DNA of 64,000 bases from Saccharophagus degradans 2-40. GTDB lineage: Bacteria > Pseudomonadota > Gammaproteobacteria > Pseudomonadales > Cellvibrionaceae. The notes under the pieces are model-generated. The model worked only from the letters and a program-made list of their open reading frames with translations, was not told where the DNA came from and searched no databases. The stretch covers positions 4,271,501-4,335,500 of the forward strand of contig NC_007912.1 of the NCBI RefSeq assembly GCF_000013665.1, given 5' to 3'. This document shows, one piece after another, positions 47,582 to 56,550 of the stretch (within the stretch, counting starts at the first letter, position 1; each line of letters begins with the position of its first letter). The position numbers and the translations under genes were made by a program.

Positions 47582-48487
47582 CTATGGCACTGCCGCGCCG
47601 TTGCTGGCTTCCCATATTCGGTACCACTGCTCGCGGGTGAGGGCATATTGCTCGCTACTTGCAGCTTGGCGAATACGCTCGATTTTACTCGACCCCAATA
47701 GCGGGAACGGATTACAAGGCAAACCTAGCACCCAAGCATAAATAACTTGCTCGGCACAGCTGGCACCAACCTCTTCTTTAACAATATTCACCGCAGCCAT
47801 AATGCGCTTGGCTTTTTCATCGGCGCCTGTCATTAGCTGCCCCGCCGCCAAACAGGACCACAACATAGGCCCAGTGCCGTACGCTTGCGCTTGTTCAAAC
47901 ACGCCCGAATCTAGCGCGCCCATATTGTAGGGCGAAAACTCTACTTGGTTGGTTATAAGCTTGTGATCGCAAGCTTGCTGCAAGGCTGCAAACTGGTGGG
48001 TGGTGAAGTTGGATACGCCAAAGTTGCGCACCTTGCCACTACTTTCTAGACGGTCGAACACTTCGGCTATTTCTTCCATTTCCATCAAGTAATCTGGGCG
48101 ATGGATAAGCAGTAAATCAATGTATTGTGTTTTCAAATCACGTAGGGATTGCTCTACGCTGGCCACAATATGTTTGGGGCTGCTGTCGTAGTGGTTTACC
48201 GCCTTAGCGCCAAGCTTGCCAAACCCTACCGGCCTGATACCGCATTTGGTAACTATCTCCATACGATCGCGCAGTTCGGGTTTTAATGCCAGCGCTCGGC
48301 CAAAGGGCTCTTCACTGCGATACACCATGGCGTGATCCATAGTGGTAATGCCCAACTCTAAACACTGCTCTATAAACGCCAGCACCTCTTGGTCGTTCAT
48401 ACCCCAATCTTTTAATCGCCAAAAACCGGCAATTAAACGAGAAAACTCAAAGCCGTCTTCGGCCATACTTGCGCGTGAAACAGTCAT
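47582..48487 (-). CDS. Aldo/keto reductase, YdhF-like
   Basis: A 301-residue NADPH-dependent oxidoreductase of the AKR superfamily. Landmarks are MDHAMVYRSEEPFG (catalytic tyrosine near residue 57), TKCGIRP (catalytic lysine), LLIHRPD (catalytic histidine near residue 126) and the C-terminal cofactor segment LLGSSKIERIRQA. It resembles E. coli YdhF. Substrate unknown. It lies 42 bp after ilvA on the same strand and has its own terminator. Confidence 0.9.
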   Translation of the reverse strand: MTVSRASMAEDGFEFSRLIAGFWRLKDWGMNDQEVLAFIEQCLELGITTMDHAMVYRSEEPFGRALALKPELRDRMEIVTKCGIRPVGFGKLGAKAVNHYDSSPKHIVASVEQSLRDLKTQYIDLLLIHRPDYLMEMEEIAEVFDRLESSGKVRNFGVSNFTTHQFAALQQACDHKLITNQVEFSPYNMGALDSGVFEQAQAYGTGPMLWSCLAAGQLMTGADEKAKRIMAAVNIVKEEVGASCAEQVIYAWVLGLPCNPFPLLGSSKIERIRQAASSEQYALTREQWYRIWEASNGAAVP

Positions 48488-48529
48488 AAATTACCTTTTA
48501 ATATATTGGGCCTAGCTTTTAACGAAGTG

Positions 48530-50041
48530 CTACCCCAAGAAAAATGAATAGGCTTCGTTTTGGGTCTCATCCCAATAGGTGTAATTAAGTTCGTCGAGCA
48601 AATCTTTTAAGTCTTTGCGCTCGCCCTTAGGCACCTGCATGCCCACCAACACTCTGCCAAACGCCGCACCGTGGTTGCGGTAATGGAACATAGAAATATT
48701 CCAGCGCCCGGCAATTTTAGTTAAGAATTCCATTAGCGCACCTGGGCGCTCGGGGAACTCAAACCGATACACAATTTCATCTGGCACAGTTGCATGGCCG
48801 CCCACCATATAGCGAACGTGCAACTTGGCCACTTCGTTATCGGTCATATCCACTACATCATAACCGCCTTTTGTAAGCGTATTGACGATGTCTTCACGGT
48901 CGTTTTTATCGGGCGTTATTTGCAAGCCCACAAAAATGTGTGCCTGCTGATTATCGGCGTAGCGATAATTAAACTCGGTAATATTGCGCTTGCCCAAATC
49001 TTTACAGAATTTTTTATAGGCGCCGGGCTTTTCTGGCAGGGTAACGGCGAATATAGCTTCGCGTTTTTCGCCAAACTCAGTGCGTTCAGAGATATAGCGT
49101 AAACGGTCAAAGTTGGTGTTGGCGCCGCTATCAATGGCGATTAGCGTTTTATCTACACAGCCTGTACGCGCAACATATTTTTTTAAGCCCGCAAGAGAAA
49201 GCGCGCCCGCAGGCTCGGCAATAGAGCGGGTATCTTCGAATATATCTTTTATTGCCGCGCACATTTCGTCAGTGTTAACGGTTATAACTTCGTCGATGCA
49301 CTCTTTAATTACGCGGTAGGTTTCTTTACCTATTTGCGCCACAGCCACGCCCTCGGCAAAAATACCCACACTGGGCAACACCGCACGGCGTTTTTTATCC
49401 ATTGCCAATTTTAAACAGGCAGAATCTTCTGCCTCCACCGCTATGACCTTGGTTTCTGGGCGCACGTGCTTGATATAAGCCGCTACACCGGCACATAAGC
49501 CGCCGCCGCCAACAGGTACAAACACCACATCTATATCGCCGGGGTGCTGGCGCAATATCTCCATACCCACTGTGCCTTGGCCCGCGATCACGTCTGGGTC
49601 ATCGAACGGGTGGATATAGGTAAGGCCTTTCTCTTCCACCAGTTTTTTAGCATGGGCTGCAGCTTCGTCGTAGGCGTCGCCCATTAGCACCACTTTGGCG
49701 CCGCGACGGCGCACCGCATCTACCTTAATAGCTGGCGTGGTGCGCGGCATAACAATAGTGGCCGCAACCCCCATATGCTTAGCAGCCAAAGCCAAACCTT
49801 GTGCATGGTTACCTGCAGAAGCAGCAATTACACCGACCTTTCTGGCCTCTTCGCTTAATAGGCGCAACTTGTTGTAGGCACCGCGAATTTTAAAAGAGAA
49901 CACCGGCTGCAAGTCTTCGCGTTTAAGCAACACGTTGTTGCCTGTGCGAATAGAAATAAGCGGCACGGACTCTAGTGGGGTTTCTATGGCTAGATCGTAT
50001 ATTCGCGCATCTAATATGCGTTTAAGGTAAGTCTGGGGCAT
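48530..50041 (-). CDS. ilvA: Biosynthetic threonine ammonia-lyase
   Basis: IlvA deaminates threonine to 2-oxobutanoate, the first step of isoleucine synthesis. The 503-residue protein has the PLP lysine motif FSFKIRGAYNKL near residue 52, SAGNHAQG, the GGGGLCAGVA phosphate loop, and two C-terminal ACT-like regulatory domains (about 330-400 and 425-495), which bind isoleucine and valine in the family. The two-ACT form identifies the biosynthetic rather than the catabolic enzyme. Confidence 0.96.
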   Translation of the reverse strand: MPQTYLKRILDARIYDLAIETPLESVPLISIRTGNNVLLKREDLQPVFSFKIRGAYNKLRLLSEEARKVGVIAASAGNHAQGLALAAKHMGVAATIVMPRTTPAIKVDAVRRRGAKVVLMGDAYDEAAAHAKKLVEEKGLTYIHPFDDPDVIAGQGTVGMEILRQHPGDIDVVFVPVGGGGLCAGVAAYIKHVRPETKVIAVEAEDSACLKLAMDKKRRAVLPSVGIFAEGVAVAQIGKETYRVIKECIDEVITVNTDEMCAAIKDIFEDTRSIAEPAGALSLAGLKKYVARTGCVDKTLIAIDSGANTNFDRLRYISERTEFGEKREAIFAVTLPEKPGAYKKFCKDLGKRNITEFNYRYADNQQAHIFVGLQITPDKNDREDIVNTLTKGGYDVVDMTDNEVAKLHVRYMVGGHATVPDEIVYRFEFPERPGALMEFLTKIAGRWNISMFHYRNHGAAFGRVLVGMQVPKGERKDLKDLLDELNYTYWDETQNEAYSFFLG

Positions 50042-50210
50042 AGCCTACTCAATGATATGGCGGGTGGATTCGTTGCAAGAGCGCAAGTCTAAATCATGAC
50101 GGCGTAATAGTCATGGATTGCCACCACCGGTTGTGGTTTGTGCGGCAAATTTGCCGTAAAATGGCGTCCCTCGCACCTGCTGTTGTCACATCTCACGCTA
50201 CAGGCTCACC

Positions 50211-50891
50211 ATGACTCAAGACGAATTGAAACAAGCTGTTGCTCAAGCGGCGCTAGACTATATTTTACCGCACCTAGAAGACGACATGATTTTGGGCATA
50301 GGTACCGGCTCTACAGCGCGCCTTTTTATCGATTTACTTGCCGCGCACAAGGGCAAGTTTGACGGCGCGGTTTCTAGCTCAGAGGCTTCCAGCGAGCAAT
50401 TAAAGGGGCACGGCATACCCGTTTACGACCTAAACAGCGTAGATAGCCTACCTTTTTATATAGATGGTGCCGACGAGGCCAACGCCCAACTGCACCTTAT
50501 TAAAGGCGGTGGCGCGGCCCTTACTCGCGAAAAAATTATTACCGCCGTAGCCGACAAATTTATCTGCATTGCCGATGCCAGCAAAGATGTAGACGTATTG
50601 GGCAAGTTCCCATTACCTGTAGAAGTGATTCCAATGGCGCGCGCGCATGTTGCTAGAGAAATAGTGAAATTGGGTGGCAACCCAGTACACCGCCAAGATT
50701 GCGTTACCGATAACGGTTGTCAAATACTGGATGTATACGACCTCGCCATCCACGACGCACCAGCACTTGAAGCTAAACTAAATAACATTGCCGGTGTGGT
50801 CACCAATGGGCTATTTGCCCTCAGGCCAGCCGATGTATTGCTTTTGGGCACAACGAACGGGGTAGAAACCCGATTTGCCGCCAAGCCGTAA
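50211..50891 (+). CDS. rpiA: Ribose-5-phosphate isomerase A
   Basis: RpiA interconverts ribose 5-phosphate and ribulose 5-phosphate in the pentose phosphate pathway. The 226-residue protein has [13 protein letters not shown] near residue 28, [10 protein letters not shown] near residue 84 and [12 protein letters not shown], the active-site loops. Divergent from ilvA; the ilvA/rpiA/serA order is common in pseudomonads. Confidence 0.97.
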   Translation: MTQDELKQAVAQAALDYILPHLEDDMILGIGTGSTARLFIDLLAAHKGKFDGAVSSSEASSEQLKGHGIPVYDLNSVDSLPFYIDGADEANAQLHLIKGGGAALTREKIITAVADKFICIADASKDVDVLGKFPLPVEVIPMARAHVAREIVKLGGNPVHRQDCVTDNGCQILDVYDLAIHDAPALEAKLNNIAGVVTNGLFALRPADVLLLGTTNGVETRFAAKP

Positions 50892-50921
50892 CCCTATTTT
50901 AAAATCTAAGTAGAGAAGATC

Positions 50922-52157
50922 ATGACCGATAGCAAAACCTCGCTAAACAAAGACAAAATTAAATTTCTACTGCTGGAAGGCGTACACCAGTCCGCTGTAG
51001 ACAGTTTGAAAAACGCCGGCTACACCAATATTGAGTACCACAAAGCGGCATTGAACGAAGACGAGCTAATAGAAGCAATAAAAGATGCACACTTTGTTGG
51101 CTTGCGTTCACGCACCCAGTTAACCCGCAAGGTATTTGAAAACGCGCCGAAATTAGTTGCTGCAGGTTGTTTCTGTATTGGTACCAACCAAGTAGACCTA
51201 CAAGCCGCCACCGAGCACGGCGTAGCCGTATTTAACGCCCCCTACTCCAACACCCGCAGCGTGGCAGAACTGGTTATTGCTGAAGCAATTTTATTATTGC
51301 GCGGTATTCCGGCTAAAAATGCTGGCTGTCACCGCGGTGAATGGCAAAAAAGTGCCGAGGGCTCTTTCGAGATTCGCGGCAAAACCTTGGGCATTATTGG
51401 TTACGGCTCTATTGGTAGCCAAATGAGCGTACTGGCCGAATCTTTGGGTATGCGCGTATTTTTCTACGATGTTATCAACCGTTTGCCATTGGGCAACGCC
51501 GTACAGTGCAAATCGTTAAACGAACTGTTGGCCAAATCAGATGTTGTTAGCTTGCATGTACCCGAAACCGGCGCCACTAAAAACATGATTGGCGAGCGCG
51601 AAATTAACGCCATGAAGAAAGGCGCTATTTTACTTAACGCCTCACGCGGTACCGTTGTAGATATCGATGCCTTAGCTGCAGCCATGGAGAGCGGCCACAT
51701 CGCAGGTTGCGCCATTGACGTATTCCCCGTTGAACCAAAAGGTAACAACGAAGAATTCCAAAGCCCATTGCGCGCGTTCGACAACGCTATTCTTACGCCG
51801 CACATTGGTGGCTCCACCATGGAAGCACAAGAGAACATTGGCTTTGAAGTAGCAGAAAAACTGGTAAAATACTCCGACAATGGCACCACCATCACCTCTG
51901 TAAACTTCCCAGAAGTAGCCTTGCCTTCGCACGACAAGGTGCACCGCTTGCTGCACGTACACAAAAACGTACCGGGTGTACTTACCGCGATTAACAAAAT
52001 CTTCTCGGAAAGCGACATCAACATTTGCGGCCAGTACCTGCAAACCAACGACAAGCTGGGCTATGTGATTTTAGATGTAGATCGCGCCTACAGCGAGATG
52101 GCACTTGAGCAATTGCGTAAAGTGACTGGCACAATTCGCTGCCGAGTATTATTTTAA
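50922..52157 (+). CDS. serA: D-3-phosphoglycerate dehydrogenase
   Basis: SerA oxidises 3-phosphoglycerate, the first step of serine synthesis. The 411-residue protein has LRSRTQLTRKVFENAPKL, the NAD-binding GIIGYGSIGSQMS near residue 152, the catalytic segments NASRGTVVDIDAL and ILTPHIGGSTMEAQENIG, and a C-terminal ACT domain (about 335-410) for serine feedback. It starts 31 bp after rpiA and ends before a strong terminator. Confidence 0.97.
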   Translation: MTDSKTSLNKDKIKFLLLEGVHQSAVDSLKNAGYTNIEYHKAALNEDELIEAIKDAHFVGLRSRTQLTRKVFENAPKLVAAGCFCIGTNQVDLQAATEHGVAVFNAPYSNTRSVAELVIAEAILLLRGIPAKNAGCHRGEWQKSAEGSFEIRGKTLGIIGYGSIGSQMSVLAESLGMRVFFYDVINRLPLGNAVQCKSLNELLAKSDVVSLHVPETGATKNMIGEREINAMKKGAILLNASRGTVVDIDALAAAMESGHIAGCAIDVFPVEPKGNNEEFQSPLRAFDNAILTPHIGGSTMEAQENIGFEVAEKLVKYSDNGTTITSVNFPEVALPSHDKVHRLLHVHKNVPGVLTAINKIFSESDINICGQYLQTNDKLGYVILDVDRAYSEMALEQLRKVTGTIRCRVLF

Positions 52158-52192
52158 GTATTGCGCAATGCAAAACAATTAATCACCAACAT

Positions 52193-52220
52193 AAAAACCG
52201 GTCTTAATGACCGGTTTTTT
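52193..52220 (+). terminator. Intrinsic terminator of rpiA-serA
   Basis: AAAACCGGTC and GACCGGTTTT form a 10-bp stem around TTAAT (52204-52208), followed by further T residues. Confidence 0.93.
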
Positions 52221-52294
52221 GTAACGGCTATTCGCACCAACCAAACAGCGCATTTACTCGCTAGCTATAATTAAAAAACAAGGAAGGAAAGGCA

Positions 52295-52579
52295 ATGAAT
52301 TTAGATAAATCTAAAAAACGTATAGCAAAAAAAGTAAAGATGGGGTTCCAAGGGTACCCGCAAATCGCCATCGAATATTTTGGCACTAACCCCAACTGCG
52401 CAAATGAAGTATCGATAAAGTTCACGCTAGAAGAGGGCGCACCAGTACAGGAGGAGCGCTTTTCCAGTAAAGACGACGTGCGCGAAAACGAAGTTATTCA
52501 ATCTGCTATAGTTAAAATGATTGAACGCTCAGAAGCCAAAACGGTATTGCAAACAGCAGGCGTTACTCAATCACAGTAA
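52295..52579 (+). CDS. Hypothetical protein, 94 aa
   Basis: I know of similar uncharacterised proteins in pseudomonads but no function. It has a lysine-rich start (MNLDKSKKRIAKKVKMGF), then alternating strands with IAIEYFGTNPNCANEVSIKF and a C-terminal helix VIQSAIVKMIERSEAKTVL. No signal peptide. The ATG follows a good AAGGAAAGG site. It heads a run of four small plus-strand genes of unknown role. Confidence 0.72.
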   Translation: MNLDKSKKRIAKKVKMGFQGYPQIAIEYFGTNPNCANEVSIKFTLEEGAPVQEERFSSKDDVRENEVIQSAIVKMIERSEAKTVLQTAGVTQSQ

Positions 52580-52611
52580 ACTCAACCATACCAACACGGG
52601 AGCAAGCCACC

Positions 52612-53007
52612 TTGAAAAAACTTTACATACTAACCGTAGTTTTTCTACTAAGCTTTGGCACCCTCGCATTCGCAGATGACCAGCGTTTACACATATTATT
52701 TTCACAGCAACAATCGGATGTACAAATACAAGGCGCCGGCACCGTTGTAAGAATACTGCCCGACGATACAGATGGCAGCCGCCATCAAAAGTTTATTGTA
52801 AAACTAGACTCCGGCCAAACGTTACTAATAGCTCACAATATAGATCTAGCCCCACGTGTAGCTAATCTACAAGAAGGAACTCGCATTGCCTTTTATGGCG
52901 AATACGAGTGGAACGCCAAAGGCGGAGTAATACACTGGACCCACAAAGCCCCACGCAATAACCATGAGCACGGCTGGCTTAAATATAATGGCGTTACGTA
53001 CCAATGA
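52612..53007 (+). CDS. DUF3465-type secreted protein
   Basis: A 131-residue protein with a signal peptide (cleavage after AFA, near residue 21) and the DUF3465 pattern: GSRHQKFIVKLDSGQTLLIAHNIDLAPR, GEYEWNAKGGVIHWTHKAP and the end HEHGWLKYNGVTYQ (landmarks). Conserved histidines and a beta-rich layout suggest a small OB-like barrel. Starts with TTG at 52612. Function unknown. Confidence 0.82.
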   Translation: MKKLYILTVVFLLSFGTLAFADDQRLHILFSQQQSDVQIQGAGTVVRILPDDTDGSRHQKFIVKLDSGQTLLIAHNIDLAPRVANLQEGTRIAFYGEYEWNAKGGVIHWTHKAPRNNHEHGWLKYNGVTYQ

Positions 53008-53082
53008 TCATATCCACCGCCACACCAACAGCCACACTAAATAATATGCCACTAGGTAATGCTTAAACTCAACGGATAGAAA

Positions 53083-53307
53083 ATGCGACCAAGCCTTAGA
53101 GAAAAAATAATAGCCACTTGCAACAAAAAAATAGATGCCAAAGGCGAAAATGTGGGCCTATCTTTTTACGCATTTTTCAGCAATAAGAATGATGACCCCG
53201 AGCAGCTAATGGAAGCCGCAAGCTGGTGGATACTTACCCACAAACTTGACCACTTTGAGAAAGCCCATAAAATTAAAGCATTAGTTATTGCCGAAAAAAT
53301 TAAATAA
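53083..53307 (+). CDS. Small hypothetical protein (DUF6500-like)
   Basis: A 74-residue helical protein, MRPSLREKIIATCNKK at the start, then GLSFYAFFSNKNDDPEQL and ASWWILTHKLDHFEKA. I recall similar short proteins listed as DUF6500, but the label is from memory. No signal peptide or membrane helix. It lies 76 bp after the DUF3465 gene and 18 bp before the next. Confidence 0.7.
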   Translation: MRPSLREKIIATCNKKIDAKGENVGLSFYAFFSNKNDDPEQLMEAASWWILTHKLDHFEKAHKIKALVIAEKIK

Positions 53308-53324
53308 CGCCAGTTGAGCGCCCT

Positions 53325-53606
53325 ATGATAAATACCTTAAGAGTAATTATTGCAATATTTGTATTTAGCATTAGCGTCTATTTGGTGTACGACCTGTTCG
53401 TCAATGGCTTTAATGTATACGTGCTCGGCGCATCGCTGCTCGGCTTTGTGGCAGTACACTACATTTGGCCGCGCAAACACCCAGACGACGCTTCGTGGTT
53501 CGACGCCCTAGAAATAGTTTTCGACTTACCCTATCGAGCATTAGCCTTCACTCTGCGCAGCATTGGCCGTGCAGTGCATAAACCCGATATAGATATAGAC
53601 CTATAA
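53325..53606 (+). CDS. Small two-helix membrane protein
   Basis: A 93-residue protein with two membrane helices (about 4-24 and 30-48), then a cytosolic or periplasmic tail with PRKHPDDASWFDALEIVFD and an acidic end DIDIDL. Not recognised. It starts 18 bp after the preceding small gene and converges with entA, leaving 8 bp between the stops. Confidence 0.7.
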   Translation: MINTLRVIIAIFVFSISVYLVYDLFVNGFNVYVLGASLLGFVAVHYIWPRKHPDDASWFDALEIVFDLPYRALAFTLRSIGRAVHKPDIDIDL

Positions 53607-53614
53607 GCTTTGCT

Positions 53615-54361
53615 TTACCCGCCAAATGTCGCACCGCCGTCAACGGTAATGGTTTCCATGGTGATATGTCGCGCGTTATCTGAAAGTAAATACACAATGG
53701 TATTCGCGATGTCCTCTGGCTGAGCTATGCGTCTTAGAGGAATGCCTGTGCGAAAGGTTTGCTGGTTGCCCTTAATCGTATTGCTCTCGCCACTTTCATC
53801 TTGCCACAGCGCACGCTGCATTGGTGTATCTGTAGAGCCTGGTGCAACGATGTTACAGCGTATACCAAACTCGGCCAACTCCAAGCCTAAGCATTTAATA
53901 AATTGCGTTGTAGCGGCTTTAGAAGCGGCATAGGCGCCCATATCAATGCGCGGTGTTTTAGCCGCATTAGAACAAACAGCCACAATACTACCACCACCGC
54001 TCATGCGCATCGCTCGTCCAACGTAGCGGCACACGTGCATGGTACCAAATGTATTGACATTAAAAGTGTGTTGCCATTTTTCGAATGGCATTTCTAATAA
54101 ACTGCCTGTGTGCAATACGCCTGCAGCATTGACTAAATAATCAATTTTGCCAAAGCGATTTACAATAGGGCAAACCGACGAAGCCACGTGTTTCTCGTCG
54201 GCAATATCTACCTCTTGCCGATTTTCTGTAAGTTGTGGCCAGTTGATATCCCACTCTATTACTTGTGCACCCAGTGCCATTAGCCTATCGGCTACCGCTC
54301 GGCCAATACCTTGTTTAGCGCCGGTAACCAGCGCAATTTTATTAACAAAATCCACTGTCAC
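53615..54361 (-). CDS. entA: 2,3-dihydro-2,3-dihydroxybenzoate dehydrogenase
   Basis: EntA oxidises dihydro-DHB to 2,3-dihydroxybenzoate with NAD. It is a 248-residue short-chain dehydrogenase: [11 protein letters not shown] near residue 14, the NAAG motif [10 protein letters not shown], catalytic YAASKAA near residue 150 and the EntA-type ending [19 protein letters not shown]. It starts with GTG overlapping the MFS stop by one base and is the last gene of the siderophore operon. Confidence 0.93.
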   Translation of the reverse strand: MTVDFVNKIALVTGAKQGIGRAVADRLMALGAQVIEWDINWPQLTENRQEVDIADEKHVASSVCPIVNRFGKIDYLVNAAGVLHTGSLLEMPFEKWQHTFNVNTFGTMHVCRYVGRAMRMSGGGSIVAVCSNAAKTPRIDMGAYAASKAATTQFIKCLGLELAEFGIRCNIVAPGSTDTPMQRALWQDESGESNTIKGNQQTFRTGIPLRRIAQPEDIANTIVYLLSDNARHITMETITVDGGATFGG

Positions 54362-55626
54362 TATACGCCCACCTTAGCGGTATACCTGCTAACCAACGCA
54401 GTGCCAATTGCTACAACCAAAGCAATGCTGAACAACAACAGCGCCACCGATACATACACCGCACTGTAGCCCCACATTTGTACAATAGGCTGAGTTAACA
54501 ACGGCGATATAAATTGACCTATAAAAACACTGGAGGTAATCGCCCCCATCGCCTTGCCCCTATGCGCCGGCGGAATAGCAGACATAACCCACATAACCAC
54601 GTTGGGGCGCATTATGCCCAACCCGACACCAGCGATAGTTGCGGAAAAAAAACAAAGCGAGAATACTGGCTTAAAAGCAATAAACAAATAGCCAAGCGCG
54701 ACCAAACTTAGGCCAGCAATTTGCAGCTGATAATAATTAAACCCGCGCCGCAACTTAGCGAAATTAAACGACACCAGAGACATAACCAATAGCATCCAAG
54801 TAATAATCATGCCCGCCAACGGTAAGCCGCCGATTGGAGCAATATTAGTCACATCGCTATAATAAAAGGGAAAGTGAATAGGCATCATATACAGTGCGAA
54901 CACTTCGATACAGGCGAACGCACAGCACAAAGTAAGCACGCTATTTTTAATAGCCGTTGGCGATTGTCGAGGCGACTGTTGAGGCAATTGTAGATCTGCT
55001 TGTTGACCAGCCAGCAAGGATGCGCCACTCTCTTTGGCCTCGGTAGCGGGCTGCTGGGCTATAACCGGCTCGGTAATAAAAAACCAAATAAAAGGCAGCA
55101 GCAGCAGCGCCACAAAATAAATAGTAAATGGTAGTTGCCAACTAAAACCGGCCAACACACTGCCAAGCCCCATAAACACCACCCCACCAAAACTGCCAAA
55201 GGCTGCCATTAAGCCCATATATTTTGCGCGCTCTGGGCCGCTAAAATAATCCGCAATTAGCGCACCGCAGCTTACCATTACCCCCGCTACAGCAACACCA
55301 AGCAATAAACGGCCAATAAAAATGGCTAACAGGCTTTCATTTAATAAATAACCCGAGCCACCTGCCACGCCATAAATAGCAACGGATATTATTAGCACCA
55401 ATTTTTTATGGGATTTATCTACAACCCAACCCACTAAAGGGGCAAGCAACACAATAACAAGCGCCGGCAAGGTGACCAATGACTTCACCAACCACTCGGC
55501 ATTGGGGTAACCGCTAAATGCGCTTAACATACCCGGCAACGCTGGGGCGATAGTTGCACCGGCCATTACCGTAAGCGTACTGGTTAATAGTAAAAAACAA
55601 TTTCTGTAACGATAGTTGCTGCTCAT
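54361..55626 (-). CDS. MFS transporter, probable siderophore exporter
   Basis: A 421-residue major facilitator protein with about twelve membrane helices and the loop 2-3 motif GWVVDKSHKK near residue 66. The position inside the siderophore operon suggests export of the finished catecholate, as EntS does for enterobactin, or import of the ferric form across the inner membrane. Direction cannot be read from sequence. It starts 4 bp after the SIP gene. Confidence 0.85.
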   Translation of the reverse strand: MSSNYRYRNCFLLLTSTLTVMAGATIAPALPGMLSAFSGYPNAEWLVKSLVTLPALVIVLLAPLVGWVVDKSHKKLVLIISVAIYGVAGGSGYLLNESLLAIFIGRLLLGVAVAGVMVSCGALIADYFSGPERAKYMGLMAAFGSFGGVVFMGLGSVLAGFSWQLPFTIYFVALLLLPFIWFFITEPVIAQQPATEAKESGASLLAGQQADLQLPQQSPRQSPTAIKNSVLTLCCAFACIEVFALYMMPIHFPFYYSDVTNIAPIGGLPLAGMIITWMLLVMSLVSFNFAKLRRGFNYYQLQIAGLSLVALGYLFIAFKPVFSLCFFSATIAGVGLGIMRPNVVMWVMSAIPPAHRGKAMGAITSSVFIGQFISPLLTQPIVQMWGYSAVYVSVALLLFSIALVVAIGTALVSRYTAKVGV

Positions 55627-55629
55627 TAA

Positions 55630-56550
55630 CTAGTACACCTGATCCATAATTGCATGACGCTGTTGATGGTATGCTTCTTCGTTCTGCCCTCTTCGCCAAT
55701 AGGGTACGGCATAACAATTTTTTTTGGTTAGCCCAAGCCGCTCTCGCAATACATCTCGCAACGCTACGGTGCTAGCATTTTCGCCAGCAATAAAAGCCGA
55801 AGGCGCCGCCGAGCCAAACCAAAGCGCTGCACCTTTTAATACCTTTTCAACCGCACTAACCAAGGGTAAGCCGCCACCCTCGCCATTAACTTGATGCTCT
55901 GAGTGCACCCAATTTATAAACATATTAGGCAGCGACTTAAGTTCTATTTCAAAGTTTGAATTCGGTACCTCTATAAAAGCTAACCCTTTAGCCGTAACGG
56001 GCAGCTCTTCTAAAATACCGGCTATGGCGGGCAGCGCCGTTAAGTCACCAGCCAATATATGCCAAGGTGCAGCTTGTATTAACGGGACTGGGCCACCCGG
56101 CCCAGCGAGGCCTATATGTGCACCTATTTTTGCTGTTTGCGCCCAGAAAGAGGCCACACTATGTGCGCTCGCTTCACAGCCCTCACCATGCACAACAAAT
56201 TCAATATCGATTTCATTTTTTTCTTCGCGATACGCGCGCAAACTGTAGGTACGCACAATGGGCTTTTCGTTTTGCGGTGGCCACTCTGGGCCATTAACGC
56301 CTAGCGTGGGCAGCACCGGTTTAGTTTGATGGGCTAGCGCGAAAAATAATTTAATGTGTGCGCCTTTATGTACGCCTTTAAAACGCGTTAAATCATCCCC
56401 CGTAAAGGTTAAACGCACCAATGCCTCAGAAAGTTGAACTCTGTTTACTAGTGTTAGCATTATTGGTGGCAATCGTCTTGGCTTTTTTGGGGGTATTAGC
56501 CTCGAATTAGACTCCATAGCTGGCTCCGTCATCGACTGCTGTGTTTTCAA
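55630..56550 (-). CDS. Siderophore-interacting FAD protein (ViuB/MxcB-like ferric reductase)
   Basis: A 306-residue SIP-family flavoprotein that should reduce ferric siderophore to release iron in the cytoplasm. FAD-binding motif is RTYSLRAY near residue 88; the FVVHGEG segment and the C-terminal RGQNEEAYHQQRHA follow the family. The first ATG overlaps the NRPS end by 44 bp; later ATGs at 56532 and 56517 still overlap, so coupling with the NRPS is likely in any case. Confidence 0.9.
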   Translation of the reverse strand: MKTQQSMTEPAMESNSRLIPPKKPRRLPPIMLTLVNRVQLSEALVRLTFTGDDLTRFKGVHKGAHIKLFFALAHQTKPVLPTLGVNGPEWPPQNEKPIVRTYSLRAYREEKNEIDIEFVVHGEGCEASAHSVASFWAQTAKIGAHIGLAGPGGPVPLIQAAPWHILAGDLTALPAIAGILEELPVTAKGLAFIEVPNSNFEIELKSLPNMFINWVHSEHQVNGEGGGLPLVSAVEKVLKGAALWFGSAAPSAFIAGENASTVALRDVLRERLGLTKKNCYAVPYWRRGQNEEAYHQQRHAIMDQVY